Notes: generated by a model from the sequence alone, not told the origin. 64,000 bases of DNA from Mycolicibacterium sp. YH-1 (GCF_022557175.1 NZ_CP092915.1:1736001-1800000), one strand, 5' to 3'. Positions 38,278 to 50,348 are shown, numbered from the stretch's first letter. Numbers and translations are program-made.

Positions 38278-38496
38278 ATGTGGCCGACTATCGCGAAGAT
38301 CGTGCTCATCGCATTCCTCGTGCTCGCCGCCGTCGTCATTGTCGCGGTGTTCATTCGCAACTCGCGTGCCAAGGGGTTTCCGACGCAGGAGTCCTCCAGT
38401 CACTTCAACCAGGCCAGGGGCGCCATGCCGCCGATGCCGAAACCCGGCTGGATCGACGACGAGGCACCGCGCGACACCGGACCCGACGGCCGCTGA
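38278..38496 (+). CDS. Small membrane-anchored protein (72 aa)
   Basis: One transmembrane helix (IAKIVLIAFLVLAAVVIVAVF, residues 5-25; shown in part), a basic stretch, then a polar tail with PPMPKPGWIDDEAP. The ATG lies 7 nt after TACGCT, matching a leaderless mRNA. It is divergent from the EspA/EspE-like gene and convergent with the TPR-like gene, ending 4 bp before its stop. No family recognised; a tail anchored at the membrane with a short cytosolic or external peptide. Confidence 0.6.
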   Translation: MWPTIAKIVLIAFLVLAAVVIVAVFIRNSRAKGFPTQESSSHFNQARGAMPPMPKPGWIDDEAPRDTGPDGR

Positions 38497-38500
38497 GGCG

Positions 38501-39745
38501 TCAGGCCCGCGCAGCCTCGGCCTGCCTCGTCGCGTCGGCCGCGATTCCCATCATCCCGATCTCCGTGAAAGACGCTGCCGCCGTGTCCATCCCAGATGCG
38601 TCGCGGGCTGTGAAGGACCGCGCGTAGTCCAGTGCCAACCGGCCGACGACGCATTCGAGGCCGAGCCGCGCGATCCCATCGGCGGCTCTGATGTCACCGA
38701 AGCGCACCGCATCGAGCAGCGCGCGTAGCGCGACGGCGGACTGTCCGCCGCGTTCGGCGGCGCGGGCCGCCTCCCGCGCCGCGTTGACGGCTCCTGGCGC
38801 GTCCCGGCGTGCCGCCGACGTCCACGCCCTGGCCAGCGAGAGCTCGGGTGCGAACAGCATCGACTTGAGACCGTGGCGGGCCTCGGCGCGCGCCAGCACC
38901 CGGCCGGCGTCGGCGGTGCGGCCCACCTGACCGAGCCCCTGCGCCAACAACATCCACGCCAGCGGACCCCATGAGTAACCCGTCGGCGCGAGCGACGCGG
39001 CGGCCCGCTCGAGCAGGTCGACCGCCGCGCTGGGGTCGCCCCGCCAGATCAGCACGTCGGCGACGAGCAACTGGCCGATCGCGTGGCCGGGCTGTCCCGG
39101 CTCGGTGGCCTCGGCGAGTTCAGTTGCCAGCGCGTGCGCTCGGTCCAGGGCTCCGGACATCACCAAGGCGGTGGTCTGCCCGAATCCGCTGGTGAATCGC
39201 AGCAAGCCGGGGTGGCCGGCGCCGATGGCCCGCATCGCGAGGTCATCGACGCCGGTGAAGGAGCCCATCCGGGCGTTGCACAGGGCGGCAGCGGCCGCGG
39301 CCCAACCGATCGCCTGGTCGTCGGAGTCCGGTGAGGCCAGCACCGCATGCGCAATCTCCATGGCGCGCTGCGGGCTTCCCGCGTTCATCGCGAACGTGCC
39401 CAACAGTGCGTCGACGGTCGCTCCGGCCGGCCCGGACGTCACGCGGCCCCGGGTGGTGCGCAGGAACGCCGTGGCGCGTTCGGGTTCGTCGAGCATCCAG
39501 AATTGGTTGGCCGCCCGCGGCAGCGCCCACGCCATCAGATCGGCCTCAGCCAGTGTCGACGGGTCCACGTCGTCGAGCACCGCGGCGGCTTCGCGACCCA
39601 GGCCCTGCCATGCCAGTGCCTGGGCGAGGACTAGGCGCGCACCCAGGGAGTCGTCATCGGCGAGCGCTGCGCGCCCCATCTGCACGGCCGCCTCGAGATC
39701 GCCCCGGCCCAGCGCATCCGATGCCGCCGCGATTCGATCGAGCAC
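38501..39745 (-). CDS. Helical-repeat protein resembling the TPR region of MalT/LuxR-type regulators
   Basis: 414 residues made of amphipathic helical pairs rich in Ala/Leu/Arg (GDLEAAVQMGRAALADDD, GRTADAGRVLARAEARHG and similar), like the ~400-residue repeat region between the NTPase and the HTH of large mycobacterial LuxR regulators. Neither a P-loop NTPase upstream nor a LuxR HTH at the C-terminus is present; it ends IAADATRQAEAARA. The GTG at 39745 lies 6 nt after TACACT on the minus strand, consistent with a leaderless transcript. It may be a free-standing scaffold or a shortened regulator. Confidence 0.6.
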   Translation of the reverse strand: MLDRIAAASDALGRGDLEAAVQMGRAALADDDSLGARLVLAQALAWQGLGREAAAVLDDVDPSTLAEADLMAWALPRAANQFWMLDEPERATAFLRTTRGRVTSGPAGATVDALLGTFAMNAGSPQRAMEIAHAVLASPDSDDQAIGWAAAAAALCNARMGSFTGVDDLAMRAIGAGHPGLLRFTSGFGQTTALVMSGALDRAHALATELAEATEPGQPGHAIGQLLVADVLIWRGDPSAAVDLLERAAASLAPTGYSWGPLAWMLLAQGLGQVGRTADAGRVLARAEARHGLKSMLFAPELSLARAWTSAARRDAPGAVNAAREAARAAERGGQSAVALRALLDAVRFGDIRAADGIARLGLECVVGRLALDYARSFTARDASGMDTAAASFTEIGMMGIAADATRQAEAARA

Positions 39746-39803
39746 CGCCGAAGTGTATGGCCGCGGACCGCGGGCACACCGGGAAATCCGGACCTTACCC
39801 ACA

Positions 39804-39865
39804 CGCCGAAACTGCAAGGAGATCGCATTTCCGGTCGAATTCGCGATCTCCCCGCAGTCTCGGCG
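39804..39865. repeat. Palindromic intergenic repeat, copy 2
   Basis: The left arm CGCCGAAACTGCAAGGAGAT plus CGC and the right arm GCGATCTCCCCGCAGTCTCG plus GCG pair at 20 of 23 positions around a 16-nt spacer. The arms match copy 1 at 29349-29406. It lies between the TPR-like and LOG genes, which diverge, so a simple terminator role does not fit here. Confidence 0.7.
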
Positions 39866-39892
39866 GCGGAGGAGGAACGGTAGTTTGCACCC

Positions 39893-40483
39893 GTGCCTCT
39901 AGATCGCAGCAATACCGACCGGGCGACCGACAACGCAGACCCCAGCTGGGCGGTCTGCGTGTACTGCGCCTCCGGACCACGGCACCCCGAACTCCTGGCC
40001 CTGGCCACGCACGTCGGGGCCGCCATCGCCGAGCGCGGGTGGACGCTGGTGTCCGGCGGCGGCAACGTGTCGGCGATGGGCGCGCTGGCAGGTGCTGCCC
40101 GGTCCCGCAACGGCCGCACCGTCGGCGTCATCCCGAAGGTGCTCGTCCATCGCGAGGTGGCCGACGTGGACGCCGACGAACTCGTCGTCACCGACACGAT
40201 GCGTGAGCGCAAGCAGGTCATGGAGGACCGCGCCGATGCGTTCATCGTTCTGCCCGGCGGAATCGGGACGCTCGAGGAGTTCTTCGAGGCATGGACCGCC
40301 GGCTACCTCGGCATGCACGAGAAGCCCTTGGTGATGCTCGATCCCTTCGACCACTACACGGGTCTGCTGACCTGGGTCCGCGGGCTGGCCGAGAGTGGGT
40401 ACGTGTCCCCGGTGGCACTGGATCGGCTCATCGTGGTCGACGAGGTCGATGCGGCGCTGGACGCATGTGCCCCGCAGGGCTGA
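39893..40483 (+). CDS. LOG-family cytokinin-riboside phosphoribohydrolase
   Basis: 196 residues with the Rossmann-like LOG fold: YCASGP at the N-terminus, LVSGGGN, then the family signature PGGIGTLEEFFE with catalytic Arg/Glu nearby (MRERKQVM). The plant-like reaction frees cytokinin base from its nucleotide; Rv1205 makes cytokinins in M. tuberculosis. The GTG at 39893 lies 6 nt after TAGTTT (39881-39886), consistent with leaderless transcription. Followed by fadD6 on the same strand. Confidence 0.88.
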   Translation: MPLDRSNTDRATDNADPSWAVCVYCASGPRHPELLALATHVGAAIAERGWTLVSGGGNVSAMGALAGAARSRNGRTVGVIPKVLVHREVADVDADELVVTDTMRERKQVMEDRADAFIVLPGGIGTLEEFFEAWTAGYLGMHEKPLVMLDPFDHYTGLLTWVRGLAESGYVSPVALDRLIVVDEVDAALDACAPQG

Positions 40484-40516
40484 CCCTTTTGACCCGCGCG
40501 GATAGTGTTGATTGTC

Positions 40517-42328
40517 ATGAGCGCCTCGAGGCAGGACAGCGGCCAAGACACTTCGGGAACCCGTAGCAGCGTCGGCCTGCTCGACATCGCGCCGCGCATC
40601 CCCGGGTTTCTGATGGATGCGCCCGCCATCGTGCGGGGCGCGATCACCGGCCTCATGGCTCGCCCGACGGCGAAGACGTCGATTGGCAAGGTGTTTCAGG
40701 ACCGCGCCGCCCGATACGCCAACAACGTGTTCATCCGGTTCGAGGACCAGGAGATCACCTACCGCGAGGCCAACGAGACCGTCAACCGCTACGCCGCGGT
40801 GCTGGCGGCCCGCGGTGTCGGACACGGTGACGTCGTGGGCGTGATGCTGCGCAACTCGCCGCAGTCGGTGCTGCTGATGCTCGCCGTCGTCAAGTGCGGT
40901 GCGGTCGCAGGCATGCTCAACTACCACCAGCGCGGCAAGGTGCTCGCGCACAGCTTCGGTTTGCTGCAGGCCGCCGCCGTCGTCGCCGAGACCGATCTCA
41001 TCGAGCCGATCACCGAGTGCGGCGCCGAGCCCGCGGGTCTGATGACCGTCGAGGAACTGGAGCAGCTCGCGGAGACCGCGCCGAGCACCAACCCGGCCGC
41101 CACCGCCGCGGTGCTGGCCAAGGACAAGGCGTTCTACATCTTCACCTCCGGCACCACCGGAATGCCGAAGGCCAGCGTCATGACCCACTACCGCTGGTTG
41201 CGTGCGCTCGCCGGATTCGGCGGCCTTGGCATGCGGCTCACCAGTGACGACACGCTGTACTGCTGCCTGCCGCTCTATCACAACAACGCGTTGACGGTGG
41301 CGACGTCGTCGGTGCTCAACGCGGGCGCCACGCTGGCGCTGGGCAAGTCCTTCTCCGCGTCGAGGTTCTGGGACGAGGTCATCCGCTACGACGCCACCGC
41401 GTTCGTCTACATCGGCGAGATCTGCGGGTACCTGCTGAACCAACCGCCCAAGCCCACCGACCGCCAACACCGGGTTCGCGTCATCTGCGGCAACGGGCTG
41501 CGCCCGGCCATCTGGGACGAGTTCACCAAGCGGTTCCGCATTCCGCGGGTGTGCGAGTTCTACGCCGCCAGTGAGGGCAACACCGCCTTCATGAACGTGT
41601 TCAACATCGACAAGACCACCGGCATCTGCCCGTCGCCCATCGCCTTCGTCGAGTACGACGGTGACACCGGTGAACCCCTGCGCGGTGACGACGGCCGGGT
41701 GCGCAAGGTCAAGAGCGGCGAGCCGGGGCTGTTGTTGAGCAAGGTCAGCAGCCTGCAGCCGTTCGACGGTTACACCGACAAGTCGGCCAGCGAGAAGAAG
41801 TTGGTGCGCAACGCCTTCAAGGACGGTGACGTGTGGTTCAACACCGGCGACCTGATGCGCTCACAAGGGTTCGGCCACGCCGCGTTCACCGACCGCCTCG
41901 GTGACACCTTCCGCTGGAAGGGCGAGAACGTCGCCACCACGGAGGTCGAGGCGGCGGTGTCGCTCGACGAGCAGGTCGAGGAGGCCACGGTGTTCGGCGT
42001 GGAGGTGGAGGGTGCCGGTGGACGTGCCGGCATGGTTGCCATCCAGCTCAAGGACGGTCAGGAGTTCGACGGTAAGGCGCTCGCGAAGGCCGCCTACGCC
42101 CACCTACCCGGATACGCGGTGCCGCTGTTCGCGCGGGTTGTCGGCGAACTCGCGCACACCTCGACGTTCAAGAGCCAGAAGGTCGACCTGCGCAAGCAGG
42201 GTTACGGTGCCGGCCCAGACAAGCTTGAGGATCCGATCTACGTGCTCGCCGGCCGCGATGAGGGCTATGTGCCGTTCTACGACGAGTACCCGGCCGAGGT
42301 CGTCGATGGCAAGCGCCCCAAGAACTAG
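40517..42328 (+). CDS. fadD6: Long-chain acyl-CoA synthetase FadD6 (FATP-like)
   Basis: 603 residues, near the 597 of Rv1206. ANL motifs FTSGTTGMPKASV, FYAASEGNT, NTGDLMRSQGFGH and DTFRWKGENVATTEVE identify the VLACS/FATP subgroup, which activates and helps import fatty acids at the membrane. The ATG at 40517 is preceded by TAGTGT, giving little or no leader. The stop codon lies directly beside the gdhA stop on the other strand with no gap. Confidence 0.9.
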   Translation: MSASRQDSGQDTSGTRSSVGLLDIAPRIPGFLMDAPAIVRGAITGLMARPTAKTSIGKVFQDRAARYANNVFIRFEDQEITYREANETVNRYAAVLAARGVGHGDVVGVMLRNSPQSVLLMLAVVKCGAVAGMLNYHQRGKVLAHSFGLLQAAAVVAETDLIEPITECGAEPAGLMTVEELEQLAETAPSTNPAATAAVLAKDKAFYIFTSGTTGMPKASVMTHYRWLRALAGFGGLGMRLTSDDTLYCCLPLYHNNALTVATSSVLNAGATLALGKSFSASRFWDEVIRYDATAFVYIGEICGYLLNQPPKPTDRQHRVRVICGNGLRPAIWDEFTKRFRIPRVCEFYAASEGNTAFMNVFNIDKTTGICPSPIAFVEYDGDTGEPLRGDDGRVRKVKSGEPGLLLSKVSSLQPFDGYTDKSASEKKLVRNAFKDGDVWFNTGDLMRSQGFGHAAFTDRLGDTFRWKGENVATTEVEAAVSLDEQVEEATVFGVEVEGAGGRAGMVAIQLKDGQEFDGKALAKAAYAHLPGYAVPLFARVVGELAHTSTFKSQKVDLRKQGYGAGPDKLEDPIYVLAGRDEGYVPFYDEYPAEVVDGKRPKN

Positions 42329-44687
<2,359 letters not shown>

Positions 44688-44691
<4 letters not shown>

Positions 44692-45629
44692 GCTTGACAC
44701 CTGAACTAGCCGACGCCGTAGCGGGACACCGCTGGATGTCCGATCACAGTTGGAGTCGCCCAATGTGGACGGTCAGCGAACTCGAGGCCGCAAAGCGTGG
44801 ACGCACTGTCTCGGTGGTTCTGCCAGCACTCAACGAGGAACAGACGGTCGGCTCGGTGGTGGAGACCATCACCCCGCTGCTCGGCGGCCTGGTCGACGAG
44901 CTGATCGTCCTGGACTCCGGCTCCACCGACGACACCGAGATCCGGGCCATCGCGGCGGGCGCCCGCGTCATCAGCCGCGAGGCGGCGCTGCCCGAGGTTG
45001 AGCCGCAGCCCGGCAAGGGTGAGGTGCTGTGGCGCTCGTTGGCGGCGACGACCGGTGACATCGTGGCGTTCGTCGACTCCGATCTGATCGACCCCGACCC
45101 GTTGTTCGTGCCCAAGTTGCTCGGCCCGCTCCTGACCTCCGACGGTGTGCACCTGGTCAAGGGGTTCTACCGCAGGCCGTTGAAGGTCAGCGGCAGTGAG
45201 GACGCCAACGGCGGTGGCAGGGTCACTGAACTGGTCGCTCGGCCGCTGTTGGCCGCGCTGCGGCCCGAACTCACGTGCCTGCTCCAGCCGTTGGGCGGTG
45301 AGTACGCCGGCACCCGCGAGCTGTTGACGTCGGTTCCGTTCGCCCCGGGCTACGGCGTGGAGATCGGTCTGCTCGTCGACACCTACGACCGACTCGGCCT
45401 GGACGCCATCGCGCAGGTGAACCTCGGCGTTCGCACGCACCGAAACCGACCGCTGACCGAACTCGCGACGATGAGCAGGCAGGTCATCGCGACGCTGCTC
45501 ACTCGCTGCGGCATCGACGACTCCGGCGTTGGGCTGACGCAGTTCTACGCCGACGGCAACGACTACAGCTCGCGAACGTCGTCGGTGTCGTTGGTGGACC
45601 GACCGCCGATGAACACACTGCGGCCCTAA
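44688..45629 (+). CDS. gpgS: Glucosyl-3-phosphoglycerate synthase
   Basis: 313 residues, GT-A/GT81 fold. SVVLPALNEEQTVG binds the UDP-sugar, the metal site is FVDSDLIDP, and GGEYAGTRELL with YGVEIGLLVDTYD forms the acceptor pocket. It transfers glucose to 3-phosphoglycerate, the first step of methylglucose lipopolysaccharide synthesis. Counterpart Rv1208. It overlaps folP2 by ATGA and precedes the DivIVA-like gene in a co-directional cluster. Confidence 0.92.
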
Positions 45630-45707
45630 CCGGGGGGCCACCCGGCTCGTTGTGTCGCCCCGCAGGTCGTTGCGTCATTGTCTGTCGGCTCAGGCAGTAT
45701 CGATGTC

Positions 45708-46139
45708 GTGACGTTGATCCTGGTGTACCTGGTCGTCCTGATCCTGGTGGCCACCGTGCTGTTCGGCCTCGGCAGCGTGCTGTTCGGCCGAGGCGAGCGG
45801 CTACCTCCGCTACCCCGTGCCACCACGGCCACAGTGCTGCCCGCATCGGGAGTGACGGGCGCCGACGTCGACGCGGTGAAGTTCACCCAGTCCCTGCGTG
45901 GCTACAAGACCTCCGAGGTCGACTGGGTACTCGACCGGCTCGGGCAGGAACTCGACCTCGTCCGTGGTGAACTCGCCGCGGTGCGGGCGAAGCACGGGAT
46001 CGTCGACCCGCGCGACGTGTACGAGACACCCGACGAGCCCGAGGACATCGACGATCTCGACGCCCTTGACGACGTCGACGACGAGTCGCGTCTACAGGGC
46101 GCCCATGCGCGACCCGACGACGGCGGGGACGAGCAGTGA
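45708..46139 (+). CDS. DivIVA-domain membrane protein (Rv1209-like)
   Basis: 143 residues: one N-terminal helix (VTLILVYLVVLILVATVLFGL region), a short Pro/Thr spacer, then a DivIVA/Wag31-like segment (DAVKFTQSLRGYKTSEVDWVLDRLGQELD; shown across about 50-78) and a strongly acidic tail. It may bind curved membrane at poles or septum. The GTG at 45708 is preceded by CAGTAT at about 7 nt; the longer frame to 45678 is possible. The stop overlaps the tag gene start (GTGA). Confidence 0.8.
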   Translation: MTLILVYLVVLILVATVLFGLGSVLFGRGERLPPLPRATTATVLPASGVTGADVDAVKFTQSLRGYKTSEVDWVLDRLGQELDLVRGELAAVRAKHGIVDPRDVYETPDEPEDIDDLDALDDVDDESRLQGAHARPDDGGDEQ

Positions 46140-46735
46140 CCGGGTCCGTGGCCGGCGGTGACGGTCGGGTGCGCTGCGGCTGGGCGGACTTCTCCGGACC
46201 TCGTTGGGAAACACCGGATTCGGTGCTCTACCGCACCTACCACGACACCGAGTGGGGCACTCCGCTGCGCGACAGCAGGGACCTGTTCGAGCGGATGACG
46301 CTCGAGGCGTTCCAGAGCGGCCTGTCCTGGCTGATCATCCTGCGCAAGCGGGACAACTTCCGGCGTGCGTTCGAGGATTTCGACGTGGCGAAGGTCGCTG
46401 CTTTCACCGACTCCGACGTCGAGCGGTTACTGGCCGACGAGGGCATCGTGCGCAACCGCGCCAAGATCGAGGCCACCATCTCCAACGCGCGCGCAGTCGC
46501 TGACCTCGACGTCGATCTGGGTGAGCTGCTGTGGTCATTCGCCCCGCCCCCGCGACCCCGCCCGACCGACCTGGCGGCTGTGCCCGCCGTCACACCCGAG
46601 TCCACGGCGATGGCGAAGGATCTGAAGCGCCGCGGCTTCAAATTTGTCGGTCCGACGACGGCGTATGCGCTGATGCAGGCGACTGGAATGGTCGACGACC
46701 ACGTGGCGTCGTGCTGGGTGCCGGCAGCACCGTGA
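46136..46735 (+). CDS. tag: DNA-3-methyladenine glycosylase I
   Basis: 199 residues of the TAG HhH glycosylase family. RCGWADFS begins the zinc site, which is completed by C-terminal CW residues. YHDTEWGTPLRDSRDLFERMTLEAFQSGLSW and RAFEDFDVAKVA fit, and KRRGFKFVGPTTAYALMQATGMVDDH is the helix-hairpin-helix/zinc region. It excises 3-methyladenine from alkylated DNA. Counterpart Rv1210. Translationally coupled to the upstream DivIVA-like gene. Confidence 0.93.
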   Translation: MTGSVAGGDGRVRCGWADFSGPRWETPDSVLYRTYHDTEWGTPLRDSRDLFERMTLEAFQSGLSWLIILRKRDNFRRAFEDFDVAKVAAFTDSDVERLLADEGIVRNRAKIEATISNARAVADLDVDLGELLWSFAPPPRPRPTDLAAVPAVTPESTAMAKDLKRRGFKFVGPTTAYALMQATGMVDDHVASCWVPAAP

Positions 46736-46914
46736 GCGTGACTCAAGTAGGTGATTAGGACCCACTTACCCGGGTCTTTGCACACCGAACGGCCTGAATA
46801 GGGAAGAATGTAGGAAGTGACGTTGCAGTTCAGTACCGGGAGCTGCCAACGGGCGGACAGTCCCGGTTCGATCGATCCGCCACCGCGGATCGCCAGGTGC
46901 GGAGGGAGTACTCG

Positions 46915-47082
46915 ATGGCGGCGATGAAGCCCCGGACCGGCGACGGTCCACTCGAAGCAACCAAGGAGGGGCGAGGCATCGTGATGCGGGTACCACTGGA
47001 GGGCGGCGGACGACTGGTTGTCGAACTCACTCCAGATGAGGCATCTGCCCTCGGCGACGAGCTGAAGGGCGTCACCAGCTAG
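46915..47082 (+). CDS. DUF3117 small protein (Rv1211-like, 55 aa)
   Basis: Basic N-terminus (MAAMKPRTGDGPLEATKEGR), then VMRVPLEGGGRLVVELTPDEASALGDEL, which fits the conserved DUF3117 family of actinobacteria. The ATG at 46915 follows a strong GGAGGG at 8 nt. Function unknown; the small beta-helix layout suggests a nucleic-acid or protein-binding partner. It has its own ~180-bp upstream region after tag and is convergent with glgM. Confidence 0.85.
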   Translation: MAAMKPRTGDGPLEATKEGRGIVMRVPLEGGGRLVVELTPDEASALGDELKGVTS

Positions 47083-47134
47083 CTCTGGTTTCGACGAATC
47101 GATTGGGCGGACGCGAGGCCGGCTGGGGAGGTCG

Positions 47135-48298
47135 CTAGGAGGCGACCCTCCGGTAGATCTCGAGTGTTAGTTCGGCGATGTGCGCCCAGGAGAACTCCTC
47201 GATACACCGTTGGCGTCCGGCCTCCCCGTAGCGCCGGGCCCTTTCCGGGTCGGCGACAAGTGCGTTGACGGACGCCGCCAACCCGGCCTCGAACTCCTCG
47301 GCGTCGGACGGGTCGTAGTGCACCAGCACGCCGGTCTCGCCGTCCACGATGACCTCGGGTATGCCACCGACGTCGGACGCCACCACGGCCGTCGCGCACG
47401 CCATCGCCTCGAGGTTCACAATGCCCAGCGGCTCGTAGACCGACGGGCACACGAAAACGACTGATGCCGAGAGAATTTCGCGGATCTTGGCCGTCGGCAG
47501 CATCTCCTGCACCCAGAACACGCCGGTTCGCGCCGCCGCCAGTTCACGAACCGCGTTGCCCACTTCGGCGGCGATCTCCGGAGTGTCGGGCGCGCCGGCG
47601 CACAGCACCAACTGCACCTCGGGTGCGAAGCGGTGCGCCGCCGCGACCAGGTGTGCGACACCCTTCTGCCGGGTGATGCGACCGACGAACGCCACGATCG
47701 GGCGTGTGGGGTCGACACCCAGGGCCGCCAGGACCGACTCCTCGGGCTCCGGCTGGGCGGGATACCAGACGTCGGTGTCGATGCCGTTGCGCACCACGTG
47801 CACCCGGTTCGGATCGAGTGCCGGGTAGGTCGCGAGAACGTCTTTGCGCATACCCGCGCTGACCGCGATGACGGCGTCGGCACCCTCCACCGCGGTGCGC
47901 TCGACCCAGGACGACACCCGATAGCCGCCGCCGAGTTGCTCGGCCTTCCACGGGCGCATCGGTTCCAGCGAGTGCGCTGTCAGCACGTGCGGGACGCCGT
48001 GCAGCAACGCCGCGAGATGACCGGCGAGGCCGGTGTACCAGGTGTGTGAGTGCACGACCGTGGCCGCTGCCACGGCATTGACCATGACCAGATCGGCCGA
48101 CAGCGTGGAGATCGCGGGGTTGGCACCGGCCAACGCGGGGTCGGGTTGGGCGACGTACGCCCCGTCTCGGGGGGCGCCCATGCAGTGCACGTCGACCTCG
48201 CACAGGTGCCGCAGCTGCGCGACGAGTTCCGTCACGTGGACCCCGGCGCCGCCGTACACCTCGGGTGGGTACTCCCGAGTCATCATCGCCACCCGCAT
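47135..48298 (-). CDS. glgM: Alpha-maltose-1-phosphate synthase / glycogen synthase GlgM
   Basis: 387 residues, the same as Rv1212c. GT-B fold of GT4: PPEVYGGAGVHVTELV at the N-terminus, VGRITRQKGVAHLV at the C-domain entry and the E-x7-E motif in YEPLGIVNLEA. In mycobacteria it uses ADP-glucose, made by GlgC encoded divergently next to it, and glucose-1-phosphate to make maltose-1-phosphate for GlgE. The ATG at 48298 lies 7 nt after TACCGT on its strand (48306-48311), so probably leaderless. Confidence 0.92.
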   Translation of the reverse strand: MRVAMMTREYPPEVYGGAGVHVTELVAQLRHLCEVDVHCMGAPRDGAYVAQPDPALAGANPAISTLSADLVMVNAVAAATVVHSHTWYTGLAGHLAALLHGVPHVLTAHSLEPMRPWKAEQLGGGYRVSSWVERTAVEGADAVIAVSAGMRKDVLATYPALDPNRVHVVRNGIDTDVWYPAQPEPEESVLAALGVDPTRPIVAFVGRITRQKGVAHLVAAAHRFAPEVQLVLCAGAPDTPEIAAEVGNAVRELAAARTGVFWVQEMLPTAKIREILSASVVFVCPSVYEPLGIVNLEAMACATAVVASDVGGIPEVIVDGETGVLVHYDPSDAEEFEAGLAASVNALVADPERARRYGEAGRQRCIEEFSWAHIAELTLEIYRRVAS

Positions 48299-48435
48299 GC
48301 CGTTGACGGTAGTGGCCGAAGGAGCTTGCCGCATCAATTGTCTCGACCTGCCGCCGAGGCGATTTCGCCCACATAACTCGCGGTCAATAGTGGGAACAGG
48401 TAGCAGTGACCCACGGGGGCCGATAGGTTTGACAT

Positions 48436-49650
48436 ATGAGGGAACTGCCGCACGTGCTCGGCATCGTTCTGGCCGGCGGCGAGGGCAAGCGTCTGTACCC
48501 ACTGACCGCCGACCGCGCCAAACCGGCGGTCCCGTTCGGCGGCGCCTACCGACTGATCGACTTCGTGCTCTCGAACCTGGTGAACGCGCGCTATCTGAAG
48601 ATCTGCGTTCTGACGCAATACAAGTCGCATTCGCTGGACCGCCACATCTCGCAGAACTGGCGGTTGTCGGGCCTTGCCGGCGAGTACATCACCCCGGTGC
48701 CCGCCCAGCAGCGACTCGGCCCCCGTTGGTACACCGGTTCGGCCGACGCGATTCTGCAGTCGCTCAACCTCATCTACGACGAGGACCCCGACTACGTCGT
48801 CGTGTTCGGTGCCGACCACATCTACCGGATGGATCCGGAACAGATGTTGCAGTTCCACATCGAGACCGGCGCGGGCGTCACGGTGGCCGGCATCCGGGTG
48901 CCACGGGCCGAGGCGACGGCGTTCGGTTGCATCGACGCCGACGAGTCGGGACGCATCCGGGCATTCGTGGAGAAGCCTGCTGACCCGCCGGGCACGCCCG
49001 ACGATCCCGAGCAGACCTTCGCGTCGATGGGGAACTACATCTTCAGCACCAAGGTGCTCGTCGACGCCATCCGCGCTGATGCCGACGACAATGATTCCGA
49101 CCACGACATGGGCGGCGACATTATCCCGCGCCTGGTCGCCGACGGCATGGCGGCGGTCTACGACTTCAACGACAACGAGGTCCCCGGCTCGACCGAGCGC
49201 GATCACGGGTACTGGCGCGATGTCGGGACGCTCGACGCGTTCTACGACGCGCACATGGACCTGGTGTCGGTGCACCCCGTCTTCAACCTCTACAACAGGC
49301 GCTGGCCGATCATGGGTGAGTCGGCCAACCTGGCACCGGCGAAGTTCGTCAACGGCGGCTCCGCGCAGGAGTCCGTCGTCGGGGCCGGCAGCATCGTCTC
49401 GGCCGCATCGGTTCGCAATTCGGTGCTGTCGTCCAACGTGGTGATCGACGATGGCGCCATCGTCGAGGGCAGCGTGCTGATGCCCGGTGTGCGCATTGGC
49501 CGGGGTGCGGTGGTGCGCCACGCGATCCTGGACAAGAACGTGGTGGTCGGGCCCGGCGAGATGGTCGGTGTGGACTTGGAGAAGGATCGCGAGAAGTTCG
49601 CGATCAGCGCGGGGGGCGTGGTCGCCGTCGGTAAGGGCATCTGGATCTAA
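48436..49650 (+). CDS. glgC: Glucose-1-phosphate adenylyltransferase
   Basis: 404 residues. The nucleotide-binding loop [19 protein letters not shown], the Lys in [18 protein letters not shown] regions and [11 protein letters not shown] are all present, and the C-terminal left-handed beta-helix carries hexapeptide repeats. It makes ADP-glucose for alpha-glucan synthesis by GlgM. The ATG lies 6 nt after TAGGTT (48424-48429), consistent with leaderless transcription. Divergent from glgM with a 137-bp gap. Confidence 0.95.
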   Translation: MRELPHVLGIVLAGGEGKRLYPLTADRAKPAVPFGGAYRLIDFVLSNLVNARYLKICVLTQYKSHSLDRHISQNWRLSGLAGEYITPVPAQQRLGPRWYTGSADAILQSLNLIYDEDPDYVVVFGADHIYRMDPEQMLQFHIETGAGVTVAGIRVPRAEATAFGCIDADESGRIRAFVEKPADPPGTPDDPEQTFASMGNYIFSTKVLVDAIRADADDNDSDHDMGGDIIPRLVADGMAAVYDFNDNEVPGSTERDHGYWRDVGTLDAFYDAHMDLVSVHPVFNLYNRRWPIMGESANLAPAKFVNGGSAQESVVGAGSIVSAASVRNSVLSSNVVIDDGAIVEGSVLMPGVRIGRGAVVRHAILDKNVVVGPGEMVGVDLEKDREKFAISAGGVVAVGKGIWI

Positions 49651-49671
49651 GGGCGCCCGCCGCCGGGGCGG

Positions 49672-50256
49672 CTAGGAGGCTGGGGCGCGGCGGCGACGTC
49701 GGCGGATCAGCATCGCCACCGCCCACACCAGTGCCACCACCACGACCAGCACCAGGATCGGGAGCAGGATCGCCACGAACACCAGGCCCACGCTGGTGGC
49801 GTCTTCCACGGTGCTCAGAACCGGTGCGGCGATACCCGCGGTGGTGGCGTTGGCCACCGGGCGGACCGCCGTCTTGGTCAGGTGGACCACCAGCGCGATC
49901 GCGACGCCCACGGCGACCGGGATCCACTGGCCCGACGAGGCGAAGGCGCCGGGATCGGCGACCGCCGCGGTCTGAGCAGCGGTTCCGGAACCGAACACGA
50001 TGCCGCCGGCCGTCGGCCGGACGAAGGTCTGGATGACGTCGTTGACGCTGTCCAGCGCCGGGATCTTGTCGGCGACGATCTCCACCGCGAGCAGGACCGC
50101 GACGATCGCCATCACCCAGCCGTTCTCCAGCCAGGCCCAACCGTGCGGCAGCGTCACCAGATCGGTGAAGCGCGCCAGCAGTCCCAGCATCAGCAGCGGG
50201 ATGTAGGCATTGAGGCCCGCCGCGGTCGCGAGACCGAACCCGGTCAGCAGTTCCAT
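49672..50256 (-). CDS. DUF4126 membrane protein
   Basis: 194 residues with four to five helices. The family pattern GFGLATAAGLNAYIPLLMLGLLARF, VNDVIQTFVRPTAGGIVFG and THLTKTAVRP-like segments are present, ending in a poly-Arg tail (RRRRRR). Members are predicted inner-membrane proteins of unknown role. A C/G-rich inverted repeat overlaps the stop near 49660, between it and glgC. Confidence 0.82.
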   Translation of the reverse strand: MELLTGFGLATAAGLNAYIPLLMLGLLARFTDLVTLPHGWAWLENGWVMAIVAVLLAVEIVADKIPALDSVNDVIQTFVRPTAGGIVFGSGTAAQTAAVADPGAFASSGQWIPVAVGVAIALVVHLTKTAVRPVANATTAGIAAPVLSTVEDATSVGLVFVAILLPILVLVVVVALVWAVAMLIRRRRRRAPAS

Positions 50257-50348
50257 GGCCTCAGTATGGGCGGGAACACCGTGGTCGGCGCGGAAACCGC
50301 AGCAGCGGCGGTGGTTTGGGTGGTCCGAACGTCAGCTTGCGGGGGCCG

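Noticed and set aside
39899..41470. 523-codon minus-strand frame across LOG and fadD6
   Set aside because: Covers two well-identified genes on the other strand; low-complexity His/Arg/Gly composition typical of shadows.
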